Made by a program: the position numbers and the translations under genes. 64,000 nt of DNA from CAZJCK01 sp964544635 (GTDB lineage: Bacteria > Zixibacteria > MSB-5A5 > GN15 > FEB-12). Position 1 is the stretch's first letter, and each line of letters starts with the position of its first letter. Below, in pieces: positions 1-9,487 of the stretch. Where the stretch lies: positions 10,420-74,419 of the forward strand of contig CAZJCK010000006.1 in NCBI GenBank assembly GCA_964544635.1, given 5' to 3'. The notes below the pieces were generated by a model. The model was not told the origin of the DNA. It saw only the letters and a program-made list of their open reading frames with translations, and searched no databases.

Positions 1-3000
1 GCGTATGTGGCTCACGCCACCAACGAGGTGATCGCCATCTACCCGATCACACCGTCGTCAAACATGGGTGAAATTGCCGACGCCAAATCGGCGGCCGGCG
101 AAACGAACATCTGGGGTGCAATCCCTGATGTCGTGGAAATGCAGTCAGAAGGAGGCGCCTCCGGCGCCGTCCACGGCGCGGTGACAACCGGCGCCCTGAC
201 CACCACTTTCNNNNNNNNNNCAGGGGCTCCTGTTGATGATCCCCAACATGTTCAAGATCGCCGGCGAACTGACGCCGACGGTATTCCATGTTTCGGCCCG
301 CGCGGTGGCGACTCACGCCCTGTCGATTTTCGGCGATCATTCCGATGTCATGGCCTGTCGTTCGACCGGTTTCGGCCTGATGGCCTCAGGCTCGGTGCAG
401 GAGGTCATGGACCTCTCGTTGATCACCCAGGTGGCGTCGCTCGACAGCCGCATCCCGTTCGTGCACTTCTTCGACGGTTTCCGCACCTCACACGAAGTGC
501 AGAAAGTCGAAGAGATCAGCTTCGACGATATGCGCAAGCTGATCCCACAGGAAATGGTCGACGCCCAGCGGACGCACGCCCTCTCCCCTGACCGTCCGAC
601 GATCAAGGGAACGTCGCAGAACCCCGATGTCTTCTTCCAGTCGCGCGAAGCGATCAACAAGTATTATGATGCCACGCCGGACAAGGTGCAGAAGGCAATG
701 GATCAGTTCCGCGATGTGGTCGGTCGCGACTATCACCTGTTCGATTACATCGGCCATCCGGAAGCCGAACGTGTCGTTATTATCATGGGTACCGGCGCCG
801 AAGTGGTGCACGAGACGGTCGACGCCCTGGTTGAGCGCGGCGAGAAAGTCGGTATGATAAAGGTCCGACTGTACCGCCCGTTCTCGATCGACGCCTTCGT
901 CAATGCCCTGCCGGCGACGGTCAAGAAGATTGGCGTGCTCGACCGCACTAAGGAACCGGGCGCGGTGGGCGAACCCCTGTATGCCGATGTCCAGGCGGCA
1001 ATCAGCGAAGCGCTTGAAAACAAGAAAGCACCGTTCGGTTCCCATCCGGTGATTGTCGGTGGTCGCTACGGCCTGGGCTCGAAAGAGTTCAACCCGCCGA
1101 TGGCCAAGGCAGTCTTTGATAACTTGAGTGCTGCCGAACCGAGAAATCACTTCACCGTCGGTATCAAGGACGATGTCACATTTACGTCGCTCGATCCCGA
1201 TCTGTCATTCGATATCGAAGGCAAGAATTTCCGCGGCCTGTTCTTTGGTCTCGGCGCCGACGGTACGGTTGGGGCCAACAAGAACTCGATCAAGATTATC
1301 GGTGAGAACACCGACAACTTCGCCCAGGGCTACTTCGTGTACGACTCGAAGAAGGCCGGCGCCATAACGGTGTCGCACCTGCGCTTCGGCGAGGCTTTGA
1401 TTCGCAAACCGTATTTGATCAAGACCGGCCAGTTTGTCGCCTGTCACAACTTCAGCTTCCTCGAGAAGTACGATATGGTCGACAAGCTGATCGAGGGCGG
1501 CACCTTCCTGTTGAACTCACCGTACGGTAAGGACGAGGTCTGGGATCACCTGCCCAAGGAGGTGCAGCAGCAGATCATCGACAAGAAAGCGAAGTTCTAC
1601 GTGATCGATGCTATCGCCCTGGCCAAGGAGCTTGGCCTGGGGGCACGCATCAACATGATCATGCAGACCGCCTTCTTCCTTATTTCCGGCATCCTGCCAA
1701 AGGACAAGGCGATTGAAGCGATCAAGGATTCGATCGTCAAGACCTACGGTGACAAGGGAGAGAAAGTCGTCAACATGAACTTCGCCGCGGTTGACGGCGC
1801 CTTGAACAAGCTGGAGCCGGTTGATTACCCGACCGGCGTGACCAGCACCAAGACCCGTCCGCCGATTGTCCCGGCCCATGCACCGGAGTTCGTGCAGACG
1901 GTGACGGCGGAGATCATTGCCGGACGCGGCGACGACCTGCCGGTGTCGAGCTTCCCGGTCGACGGTACCTATCCGACCGGCACGACCCAGTACGAGAAGC
2001 GCAACATCGCAGTCGATATCCCGGTCTGGGAAGAAGACATTTGTATTCAGTGTAATATCTGCTCGGCAGTCTGTCCACACGCTGCGATCCGTCCAAAGGT
2101 GTACGAAGAGAAGCATCTTGAGGGTGCGCCGGAGACGTTCAAGGCGGTGGACGCCATGACCAAGCAGTTCGCCGGTTTGAAGTACACGTTGCAGGTGGCG
2201 CCCGAGGATTGTACCGGGTGTGAAATCTGCGTGAACGCCTGCCCGGTCGAAGCCAAGGATGATGACGGCAACAAGACCGGACGCAAGGCAATCAACATGG
2301 CGCTGCAGGCACCGCTGCGCGAAGCCGAAGCGGCAAACTACCGCTTCTTCCTCGACGAAATCCCTGATCCCGATCCGGAAAAGATCGGCTTCAACATGGA
2401 AACGCTCAAGGGCTCGCAGTTCGTCAAACCGCTGTTTGAGTACTCCGGCGCCTGTGCCGGTTGCGGCGAGACACCGTACGTAAAACTGATGAGCCAGCTC
2501 TTCGGCGACCGCGCTCTCTGCGCCAACGCCACCGGCTGCTCCTCGATCTACGGCGGTAACCTCCCCACCACGCCGTACTGCCAGCGTTCCGACGGTCGCG
2601 GCCCGGCCTGGTCCAACTCGCTGTTCGAAGACAACGCCGAGTTCGGTATGGGCATGCGCCTGACCGCCGATAAGCTGCGCGAGTACGCCTTGATTCTGGT
2701 CAAAGAACTGGTGCCGGAGATGTACGACGACCTGAGCAGCGCCGTCATGACCGACCAGGCCGGCATCGAGAAGCAGCGCGAGCGCGTTGCCATTCTCAAG
2801 CAGAAGCTCGACGGTCTCAACGGTTCGGAACGGGTAAAGGCGCTGAAGTCGGTCGCCGACTTCCTCGTCAAGAAATCGGTCTGGATCATCGGTGGCGACG
2901 GCTGGGCGTACGACATCGGTTTCGGCGGCCTCGACCATGTCCTGGCCTCCGGCAAGAATGTCAACATGCTGGTGCTCGATACCGAAGTCTACTCCAACAC

Positions 3001-3535
3001 CGGCGGACAGATGTCGAAAGCGACGCCGCGCGGCTCGATCGCCAAGTTCGCTGCCGGTGGTAAGCCGACGGCCAAGAAGGACCTGGGCCTGATGATGATG
3101 TCGTACGGCAACATCTATGTGGCCCAGGTTGCCATCGGCGGCAGCCATAACCAGACGGTGAAGGCGATGGTGGAGGCGGAGAAGTACGAGGGTCCGTCAC
3201 TGTTGCTCTGTTACTCCCACTGTATCGCCCAGGGCATCGACATGAGTCATGGTCTGGAGAACGAGGACAAGGCGGTCAAGTCAGGTCACTGGCTGCTGTA
3301 CCGGTACAACCCGGATCTCATCGATCAGGGCAAAAACCCGCTGCAGCTCGACAGCAAGAAGCCGAGCATCAGTTTTGAGGACTATGCGTACGCCGAGATC
3401 CGTTTCCGGTCGCTTCTAAAGAAGGATCCGGAACGGGCCAAGATGCTTTTGAACCTTGGCCAGCAGGATTGTGACCGCCGCTGGAACCTCTATTCCCAGC
3501 TGGCGGGCATGGATTACGCCCACATCGGGCAGTAA
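1..3535 (+). CDS. nifJ: pyruvate:ferredoxin (flavodoxin) oxidoreductase, 5'-partial
   Basis: Cytoplasmic enzyme that turns pyruvate and CoA into acetyl-CoA and CO2 while reducing ferredoxin or flavodoxin. Roughly ten N-terminal residues lie outside the window; the visible protein starts just before the domain I segment IYPITPSSNMGE. Two ferredoxin-type [4Fe-4S] motifs follow (CIQCNICSAVCP near 2042 and CTGCEICVNACP near 2212), then the C-terminal thiamine diphosphate domain with CAGCGE (near 2452) and GGDGWAYDIGFGG (near 2892). Length fits the usual single-chain NifJ of just under 1,200 residues. The reading frame changes across the N run at 211-220: left of it the frame ends ...GALTTTF, right of it it resumes QGLLLMIPNM. 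NifJ proteins have three residues between these, so nine missing bases would restore the frame; the break is an assembly gap, not a mutation. A strong terminator follows. Confidence 0.97.
211..220. other. assembly gap (10 N)
   Basis: Ten N bases inside nifJ. The flanking codons belong to frames 1 and 2. A true gap of nine bases (three residues, as in other NifJ proteins) would keep one frame, so the N count is a placeholder. Confidence 0.98.
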
Positions 3536-3559
3536 GGGCAGCTCCAACATGCTGTACGC

Positions 3560-3592
3560 AAGGAGGCGGTTCTGGCCGCCTCCTTCTTTTTT
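3560..3592 (+). terminator. rho-independent terminator of nifJ
   Basis: Perfect 10-bp stem AAGGAGGCGG / CCGCCTCCTT (3560-3569 and 3576-3585), six-base loop, followed by CTTTTTT. It starts 24 bases after the nifJ stop. Confidence 0.93.
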
Positions 3593-3690
3593 GCCCGGCC
3601 GAACCGTTTCCGCCCCAGGGGGTATAAATCGAGGAGCAATTGACCGATGACAAGTACAGGCGCCGCTGAAGCGGTACTTGTGCATTCTGG

Positions 3691-3718
3691 TTGACAGGCC
3701 TGTATCGGCGGATATCTT
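3691..3718 (+). promoter_or_regulatory. sigma-70-type promoter for the 3756 gene
   Basis: TTGACA at 3691-3696 and TATCTT at 3713-3718 with a 16-base spacer. The same pair of hexamers and the same spacing occur at 26400-26427. It leaves a leader of about 30 bases before the GTG start at 3756. Confidence 0.55.
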
Positions 3719-3755
3719 GCAGCGAAAAATGAACACCCAGGTTACGGAGATAATT

Positions 3756-4772
3756 GTGAAGAAGAGTGTTAACACCATTCTGGCAGCACTGCTACTGGCA
3801 TCAATGACCCTGTCGCCCGTCTGGTCGGCCGACAAACTGCCTGTCGAAAAAGCCGGCAGCATCGGTCAACCGACCGGAAAGATCGCCTTCATTCGTGAAG
3901 GGGATGTCTGGATGATGGATGTCACCGGGGCTAAACAAGAGAAGGTAGTGTCGGCGCAGAATGTCGACGGTCGCCTGAGCTGGTCGCCGGACAACAAGAT
4001 GATCGCCTTTACCCGGACCGGTATGGTCGATTTGAAAGGCCCCGACGGTATGGGCGGACGTCACAAGCTGAACGACATTTTCATCACCTATACCGACTCG
4101 ACCCACAAGGCCAACCTCAACTGGATGCGGATTACCGACGATCTTGGGAGTCGTGACCCGGAATGGAGTCACGACGGTGAGTCGATCTTATTCTGGAAGG
4201 ATATCAACGCCAACCAGGTGAATGCCGCCTATCCGAACTACCAGTTGATGTTGATGGACCCGGAAACGTATACTCCCAGGCCGCTGCGCAAGGACTGGCA
4301 GAACTTCTACGACGAATTCCTGATCGCGCCAAGCATGGGACCGAACGGGACGATTGCGGCGGTGTCGATGTTCCAGCAGAAGCAGCAGGGTCTGGTGGTG
4401 CTTAAGCCTGAGGAATACATGCTGTCGCTCGACAGCGTAAAGGCCCGGGCGCTCAAACATGCCAATCTGGTTGGTCCGAGCATTTCGCCCGACGGCAAGT
4501 GGCTGGCGTATATCAGCAACGACCTGAACGACGCCGGTCTGTATATCAGCACCCTCGACTTTAAAGAGACCTATCTTGTTCAGTCGCCGCCAGTCGGTAC
4601 CTACCTGTACACCTATGCCCCGAGCTGGTCGTCGGATTCAAAGTGGCTCACTTTCAGCACGACGGACGGTTCGGTGTGGATTGTCGATATTACCGGCAAC
4701 AACGCCCGCCGTGTGACCGGCCCGGGCCTCGACAAGGCACCGGCCTGGTCGAAAGCAACCGGCAGCAACTGA
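3756..4772 (+). CDS. secreted TolB-like (PD40) beta-propeller protein
   Basis: A 338-residue exported protein of WD40-like PD40 repeats. The GTG start at 3756 is preferred over upstream in-frame starts because GGAG lies six bases before it and because it opens a clean signal peptide (KK, then a hydrophobic stretch, cleavage near PVWSA-D). Propeller blades are seen as repeated W-S-x-D-x-K/S patterns: LSWSPDNKMIAF, PEWSHDGESILF, PSISPDGKWLAY, PSWSSDSKWLTF and PAWSK at the end. Such domains bind ligands or scaffold other envelope proteins; no catalytic residues are visible. TolB itself works with Pal and the Tol complex, but none of those genes is adjacent, so the role is unknown. It has its own promoter and terminator and is therefore probably monocistronic. 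Confidence 0.85.
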   Translation: MKKSVNTILAALLLASMTLSPVWSADKLPVEKAGSIGQPTGKIAFIREGDVWMMDVTGAKQEKVVSAQNVDGRLSWSPDNKMIAFTRTGMVDLKGPDGMGGRHKLNDIFITYTDSTHKANLNWMRITDDLGSRDPEWSHDGESILFWKDINANQVNAAYPNYQLMLMDPETYTPRPLRKDWQNFYDEFLIAPSMGPNGTIAAVSMFQQKQQGLVVLKPEEYMLSLDSVKARALKHANLVGPSISPDGKWLAYISNDLNDAGLYISTLDFKETYLVQSPPVGTYLYTYAPSWSSDSKWLTFSTTDGSVWIVDITGNNARRVTGPGLDKAPAWSKATGSN

Positions 4773-4798
4773 CAATTCTTGTCAACATGATTCAGAAC

Positions 4799-4825
4799 AA
4801 GCCCCTTGGTACGAGGGGCTTTTTC
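4799..4825 (+). terminator. rho-independent terminator
   Basis: Stem AAGCCCCT / AGGGGCTT (4799-4806, 4814-4821), seven-base loop, then TTTTCTTT. It lies 26 bases after the propeller gene. Confidence 0.92.
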
Positions 4826-4955
4826 TTTGGTCTGAAATACCACGAAAACTGTTTAACTGTGCACAATTTGATCTCACTCTGTCCGCTGCCTCTGCCGATA
4901 CACCATATAGTGAGCATGGAAGCAGTAGACTTGTAACGGTGGGGGCAGACGAGCA

Positions 4956-6434
4956 ATGGCGCACGCAGCCGAAGCAACACAGAAATTGCCGGTACGGGAC
5001 CCCAACCGCTATTCCCTCCGACCGATCTTCCTCAACTGGCCCCTCTCGGAACCGGGATTGGACGGAGCCGATGTCTTTGACGCCCGCGACCTGGCATCCT
5101 ACGACCTGATCTTCTTCGATCCCTATCACTTCGCCGTCGATCATGAACTGTGGAAAGACAGTATTGAGCTTTCCGAGGGACAGTACATCTCAATCGACGA
5201 ACAGGGATTGCTGAAGTTCCTGGCGATCGCCAGGAAGGCGACCGAACAACTGCAGAAGGCGGTTGAGAAGGGGGCCACGCTGGTGATTCGCGCGCGCATC
5301 CCCAACTCTCACCTCTCGGTACGCAAGCGCTCGACTGTCGGCACCTCGTCGTACACCTCCTCGGTCATATCATCGTTCTTCTGGCTCGAGCCGATCGTCG
5401 GCAAGTTTTCGATGCGCATAAGCAATGCCCAGACCATCCGCTACCGTGACAGCCGGCATGCCCTCAAGCGGGTGATGGGCGACTGTGCCGTGGTCTGCCG
5501 CCAGACCCAGGAAGCACTGTCGACCGGCCGGCGACGCGTCGTCGCCACCGCCGGTGGCTCCGACCAGCCGGCGATTACCAAGGTCAGTTTTGAGAACTGG
5601 CGGGGTTCGGTCTACTTCGTCCCGGAATTCCAGATCCAGGGGGAAACCGACAAGCTGATTCGCGCCATGATCAAAGAGCGCGAGGCCACCACCGACTTCG
5701 ACGACCATCCTGACTGGATGCGTACCTATGACAGTCACGTTGGCTCACTGATCAGCCGCAAGTACAGCACCGAGTCGGTCGATGAACAGATTGCCGCCCT
5801 GGAAAAGCAGCGCTCGGTGATACTGTCGCACCAGCAGACCGTCAATCAACTGGGCGATCTGCTCCACGACCACGGTCCGGAGTTTGCAGCTGCCGTCGAA
5901 TCGGCCCTCGGCATCCTCGGCTTTAACCTGAACCCTGGCAAGTTTACGTCGGGCAGCGGTTTCTTCGACGGTGTCCTGGCGGGTGATCGGACTTCGCAGG
6001 TACTGGTGCGATACGTCGCTACTCCAAACAGCCACATCGGCGTACCGGAGGTCGAGGCGATCAGCACCGCGCTGGCCTCGCACCAGCTCGAAGTGGCGCC
6101 CAAATCAATTCTTGTATTCAATCCCTTCTCCGGCACTGACCCCATGATGCGACAACAATGGCTGGAGACTGAGGTAGTATCGGCGGCGAGAAGGGACAAC
6201 ATATGCCTGTTACCATCATACGAGCTTTTCGTCGCCGCATACTATCTCCTTGGACGTTGGGATTCAGAATCGATACAGAACGTGACGTTTGCCCTGCGTC
6301 GCGACCTTCTCGAATGTGACAGCCTGTTCCAGCTCAATCGTATCAAGTATGCAGTTGATATGCCGACAATACCGGCACTGGCGCGATTGGCCTCCAACCA
6401 GCCAACTCTCATTACTCCGACCGGCGACGAGTAA
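4956..6434 (+). CDS. cytosolic protein of unknown function, possible pseudo-nuclease C-terminal domain
   Basis: A 492-residue protein without signal peptide or membrane segment; I do not recognise the family. The N-terminal ~100 residues include YDLIFFDPYHFAVDHELW. A charged helical segment (about 270-310, EQIAALEKQRSVILSHQQTVNQ broken by short turns) leads into LGDLLHDHGPEFAAAVESAL and GILGFNLNPG. The rest (FFDGVLAGDRTSQVLVRY, then KSILVFNPFSGTDP and LLPSYELFVAAYYL) follows the beta-alpha order of restriction-endonuclease-like domains found C-terminal in many uncharacterised bacterial proteins, where the central strand usually carries E-x-K. Here that strand reads VLVRYVA, so the catalytic pair looks absent. 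The nuclease-fold reading is inference. The start is preceded by a purine-rich GGTGGGGG stretch. The gene stands alone between a terminator and a convergent gene. Confidence 0.7.
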   Translation: MAHAAEATQKLPVRDPNRYSLRPIFLNWPLSEPGLDGADVFDARDLASYDLIFFDPYHFAVDHELWKDSIELSEGQYISIDEQGLLKFLAIARKATEQLQKAVEKGATLVIRARIPNSHLSVRKRSTVGTSSYTSSVISSFFWLEPIVGKFSMRISNAQTIRYRDSRHALKRVMGDCAVVCRQTQEALSTGRRRVVATAGGSDQPAITKVSFENWRGSVYFVPEFQIQGETDKLIRAMIKEREATTDFDDHPDWMRTYDSHVGSLISRKYSTESVDEQIAALEKQRSVILSHQQTVNQLGDLLHDHGPEFAAAVESALGILGFNLNPGKFTSGSGFFDGVLAGDRTSQVLVRYVATPNSHIGVPEVEAISTALASHQLEVAPKSILVFNPFSGTDPMMRQQWLETEVVSAARRDNICLLPSYELFVAAYYLLGRWDSESIQNVTFALRRDLLECDSLFQLNRIKYAVDMPTIPALARLASNQPTLITPTGDE

Positions 6435-6547
6435 CAGCTGTGTAGCTACTCTCACCGCGCACGGGCGGTGCTTGCCCTATGCGAAATTGTCGGTTCATCC
6501 CCACCTGAAAAGTGGGCTACCCCTACCCCGATCGCGGGCTGCCCGCT

Positions 6548-8044
6548 TTAGAGTTTTTTCCAGTCGGACAACACCTGCACGATCAGGCGCATGCCGATTC
6601 CGGTCACGCCCTTTGGGATATATTCCCGTCCGCTCGGTTCCTGGTCAACATAGGCGATGTCGACGTGCATCCACGGCCAGTCGCCGATGAAGTTCTCCAA
6701 AAACGCGCCGGCACTCATGGTGGCGGCCGGTTTGCCGCCGGAATTTTTCAGGTCGGCGACCGGGGATTTCATCAGGTCATGGAAATCATCCCACAGCGGC
6801 ATCCGCCAGACCCGTTCACCCGAGACCTCGGCCGCATCATAGAACCGTTCCGACAACGTGTCGTTGTTGCCCATGATGGGCGCACCGGAATAGCCAAGCA
6901 CATAGAGGGCGCCACCGGTGAGCGTGGCGACATCGATTACCGCCTGCGGTTCAAATTTGTTGGCATAATCGAGCGCGTCGGCGAGAATGAGGCGACCCTC
7001 GGCATCGGTGCTGATAACTTCTATGGTGAGACCCTTGCGGCTTGTGATGACGTCGCCGGGACGATACGCCTTGCTCGACGGCATGTTTTCGACGGTCGGG
7101 ATGAGGCCGACGACATTAATCGGGAGTTTGAGGCGCGCGATTGTCACCATCGCCGCCAGCACCACCGCTGAGCCGGTCATGTCGGCCTTCATCTCATGCA
7201 TGTTGGCCGGCGGCTTGAGTGAGATGCCGCCGGTGTCGAAAGTGACACCCTTGCCGACCAGCACGACCGGTTTCTGGCCATCCTTGCCGCCCTTGTAGTT
7301 CATGATGACAAAGCGCGGCGGATTATCCGATCCCTGGGCCACCGCCAGAAGCGCCCCCATCTTCTCCGAGGCGATCTTTTTTTCATCGAGGACGCGGGTG
7401 CTGAACTTGTAGCGCCGTCCCAGTTCTTTGGCCTGATCGGCCAGCACGATCGGGGTCAGGTCGTTGGCCGGGGTGTTGGCCAGATCACGCACCAGGCATT
7501 GCCCCTCGGCCATCGCCTGGCCACGTTCAATCGCCGAAGCGATCTTCTTGTCCCGCTTCTTGTCGAGAACGACTACCTGCAACTCTTCAAGATCGCGATC
7601 GGCTTTGGCGTCCTTCGTTTTGTAACGATTGAATTTGTACGCCCTCAGGATTTGCCCCTCGACAGCCGCCTGGAAACAGTTCTCATCCGTAGCCGACTCC
7701 AGCACAAATGCCGCCGTGGCCGAACGGTTCATGCCGGACGTCGAGGCGGCTACGCCGGCCGCTTTGCGGTAGCTGTCGGGGGTGATTTTATCCGACGGTC
7801 CGACGCCGGTGAGGATGACACGGTCGGCTTTGTAGCCGGATGGCCGCATCAGGATGCCGGTCTGCTTGATCTTGCCGGTAAACTCTTCGCTCTCGACAAG
7901 CGCCGTAACCGCGCCGCCGGTGGCGCCGTCGAGGGCTTTCAGTTCGCCCGATAACTTGCTGTCCATCTGCTCGACAAAAATAACGATGGAATCGACTGCC
8001 AGATCCTTGATCGCTTTGCTGGTGGTTGCAACAGTGAGGCTCAT
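6548..8044 (-). CDS. pepA: leucyl aminopeptidase, M17 family (PepA)
   Basis: Cytosolic two-metal aminopeptidase that removes N-terminal residues, chiefly leucine, from peptides; usually a homohexamer. The 498-residue length is typical of the family. All active-site motifs are present: GKGVTFDTGG (K265 and D270), MKADMTG (D288), and STDAEGR (D347, E349, R351), which provide the two metal ligands, the catalytic lysine and the arginine. The less conserved N-terminal domain (1-160) precedes them. The ATG at 8044 has AAGGGAG about seven bases upstream. It is the last gene of the leftward block here; aroC lies 193 bases upstream, so it probably has its own promoter. Confidence 0.96.
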   Translation of the reverse strand: MSLTVATTSKAIKDLAVDSIVIFVEQMDSKLSGELKALDGATGGAVTALVESEEFTGKIKQTGILMRPSGYKADRVILTGVGPSDKITPDSYRKAAGVAASTSGMNRSATAAFVLESATDENCFQAAVEGQILRAYKFNRYKTKDAKADRDLEELQVVVLDKKRDKKIASAIERGQAMAEGQCLVRDLANTPANDLTPIVLADQAKELGRRYKFSTRVLDEKKIASEKMGALLAVAQGSDNPPRFVIMNYKGGKDGQKPVVLVGKGVTFDTGGISLKPPANMHEMKADMTGSAVVLAAMVTIARLKLPINVVGLIPTVENMPSSKAYRPGDVITSRKGLTIEVISTDAEGRLILADALDYANKFEPQAVIDVATLTGGALYVLGYSGAPIMGNNDTLSERFYDAAEVSGERVWRMPLWDDFHDLMKSPVADLKNSGGKPAATMSAGAFLENFIGDWPWMHVDIAYVDQEPSGREYIPKGVTGIGMRLIVQVLSDWKKL

Positions 8045-8078
8045 ATCCGTTATCTCCCTTGTGGTTAAGCTTTACGAC

Positions 8079-8107
8079 AGTGTAGGTGATGGGAGATGCC
8101 GGGGCAA
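8079..8107 (-). promoter_or_regulatory. possible promoter of pepA
   Basis: On the minus strand TTGCCC (8102-8107) and TACACT (8079-8084) are separated by 17 bases. The -35 box is imperfect, so this is tentative. Confidence 0.3.
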
Positions 8108-8237
8108 GGATTTTGCGATGACGGACCAGCCACCGGCGATAAACCACTGTTCAACATGGCAGGTCCGTCGCCGGTGCTATCGCACCGCTTGGGGACTTTC
8201 CCTGCGACGTTATTGCGTGTTCAGGTTGGGACTACGC

Positions 8238-9437
8238 CTAGTATTCCGAATCGAGCCAGGCCTGCCAGTTGGTTCTGATCTGCTCCATGTTGTCGGCACC
8301 GAATCGATGCATGAAGGCATCAGCCAGCACCAAGGCCACCACCGCCTCGCAGACCACGCCCAGCGCCGGCACGACACAATTGTCGGTCCGCTCCACCATC
8401 GCTTCTTCGGCTTCCTTGGTCGCAACATCGACGGTCTTCAGCGGCTGGTTCAACGTCGAAATCGGCTTCGATGCTACCCTGAGTACCAGCTCCTCGCCGT
8501 TGGTGATACCACCCTCGAGTCCGCCGGCACGGTTGGTCTTGCGATAGAAGTCTCTCATCTTTGGATTGGAGTTCTTCTCGTAATAGATTTCGTCGTGCAC
8601 CTGCGAGCCGGGCGCCTCGGCCGCCTTGAAGCCGAGACCGACCTCTACCCCTTTCACCGAATGTACCGACATCAGCGCCTGCGCCAGCTTGCCGTCGAGA
8701 CGGTCGGACCACTGCGACAAACCGCCCAAACCGATCGGCAGACCACTGACGACGATCTCGACACAGCCACCGAGGGAGTCACGCTTCTTCTTGGCCTGTC
8801 GGATCGCTTCTTTCATTTCGTCGGCGGTCCGGCTGTCGATGCACCGCACCTCCGAGTCTTCGGTGATAGCGACAATCTCGTCAATCGGCGGGCGCGGGTG
8901 ATCGTCGGGCAGGGCCACCTCGCCGATCCGCACGACGTGCGACGCAAACCGTATCTCGAAGGCTTCGAGAAATTGCCGGGCAACCGAGCCGACCGCGGTC
9001 CGCGCGGCCGTCTCGCGGGCCGATGCCCGTTCCAGCACATTGCGCAGATCTTTGTGATTCCATTTAACGCCCCCGGGAAGGTCGGCATGCCCGGGACGCG
9101 GCTTGGTGGTATGTTTGGCGAGGCGTTCTTTCTTCAGGCCAAGATCGTCCGGCATCGGATCAAACGGATGCATGATCTCGGTCCAGTTCTCCCAGTCACG
9201 GTTCTTGACGACCAGGGTGATCGGCGAACCAAGGGTCTTGCCGTGGCGGATACCACTGACGACGTCGGCCCGGTCTTTCTCGATCTTCATCCGGCCGCCC
9301 CGGCCGTACCCCTTCTGGCGCCGCGCCAGCTGGAAGTTGAGGCGGTCGATGTCGATTGTCAGGCCGGCCGGCAGACCGTCGATAATGGCCGTCAATTGCG
9401 GACCGTGCGACTCTCCGGCAGTGAGGTAAGTTAACAT
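8238..9437 (-). CDS. aroC: chorismate synthase
   Basis: Last step of the shikimate pathway: converts 5-enolpyruvylshikimate-3-phosphate to chorismate using reduced FMN. The open frame runs further upstream, but the family start is the ATG at 9437 (MLTYLTAGESHG), giving 399 residues. Signature segments are GESHG (8-12), RRQKGYGRGGRM, RPGHADLPG, SARETAARTAVG, GGLEGGITNGE and RTDNCVVPALG, which line the FMN and substrate sites. The downstream neighbour is pepA and the upstream neighbour ends 50 bases away; no other aromatic-biosynthesis gene is adjacent. Confidence 0.97.
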   Translation of the reverse strand: MLTYLTAGESHGPQLTAIIDGLPAGLTIDIDRLNFQLARRQKGYGRGGRMKIEKDRADVVSGIRHGKTLGSPITLVVKNRDWENWTEIMHPFDPMPDDLGLKKERLAKHTTKPRPGHADLPGGVKWNHKDLRNVLERASARETAARTAVGSVARQFLEAFEIRFASHVVRIGEVALPDDHPRPPIDEIVAITEDSEVRCIDSRTADEMKEAIRQAKKKRDSLGGCVEIVVSGLPIGLGGLSQWSDRLDGKLAQALMSVHSVKGVEVGLGFKAAEAPGSQVHDEIYYEKNSNPKMRDFYRKTNRAGGLEGGITNGEELVLRVASKPISTLNQPLKTVDVATKEAEEAMVERTDNCVVPALGVVCEAVVALVLADAFMHRFGADNMEQIRTNWQAWLDSEY

Positions 9438-9487
9438 GGCTTGGAAGATACGTTGGCCGGCTGTAGCGGTCAACTGTCGAGCGACGG

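Noticed and set aside
1517..3148. Long open frame (543 codons) antisense to nifJ
   Set aside because: It mirrors the GC-rich codon pattern of nifJ, has no ribosome site and no recognisable protein motif.
7854..9434. Long open frame (526 codons) antisense to pepA and aroC
   Set aside because: It spans two well-supported genes on the opposite strand and their intergenic region, with no coherent domain.
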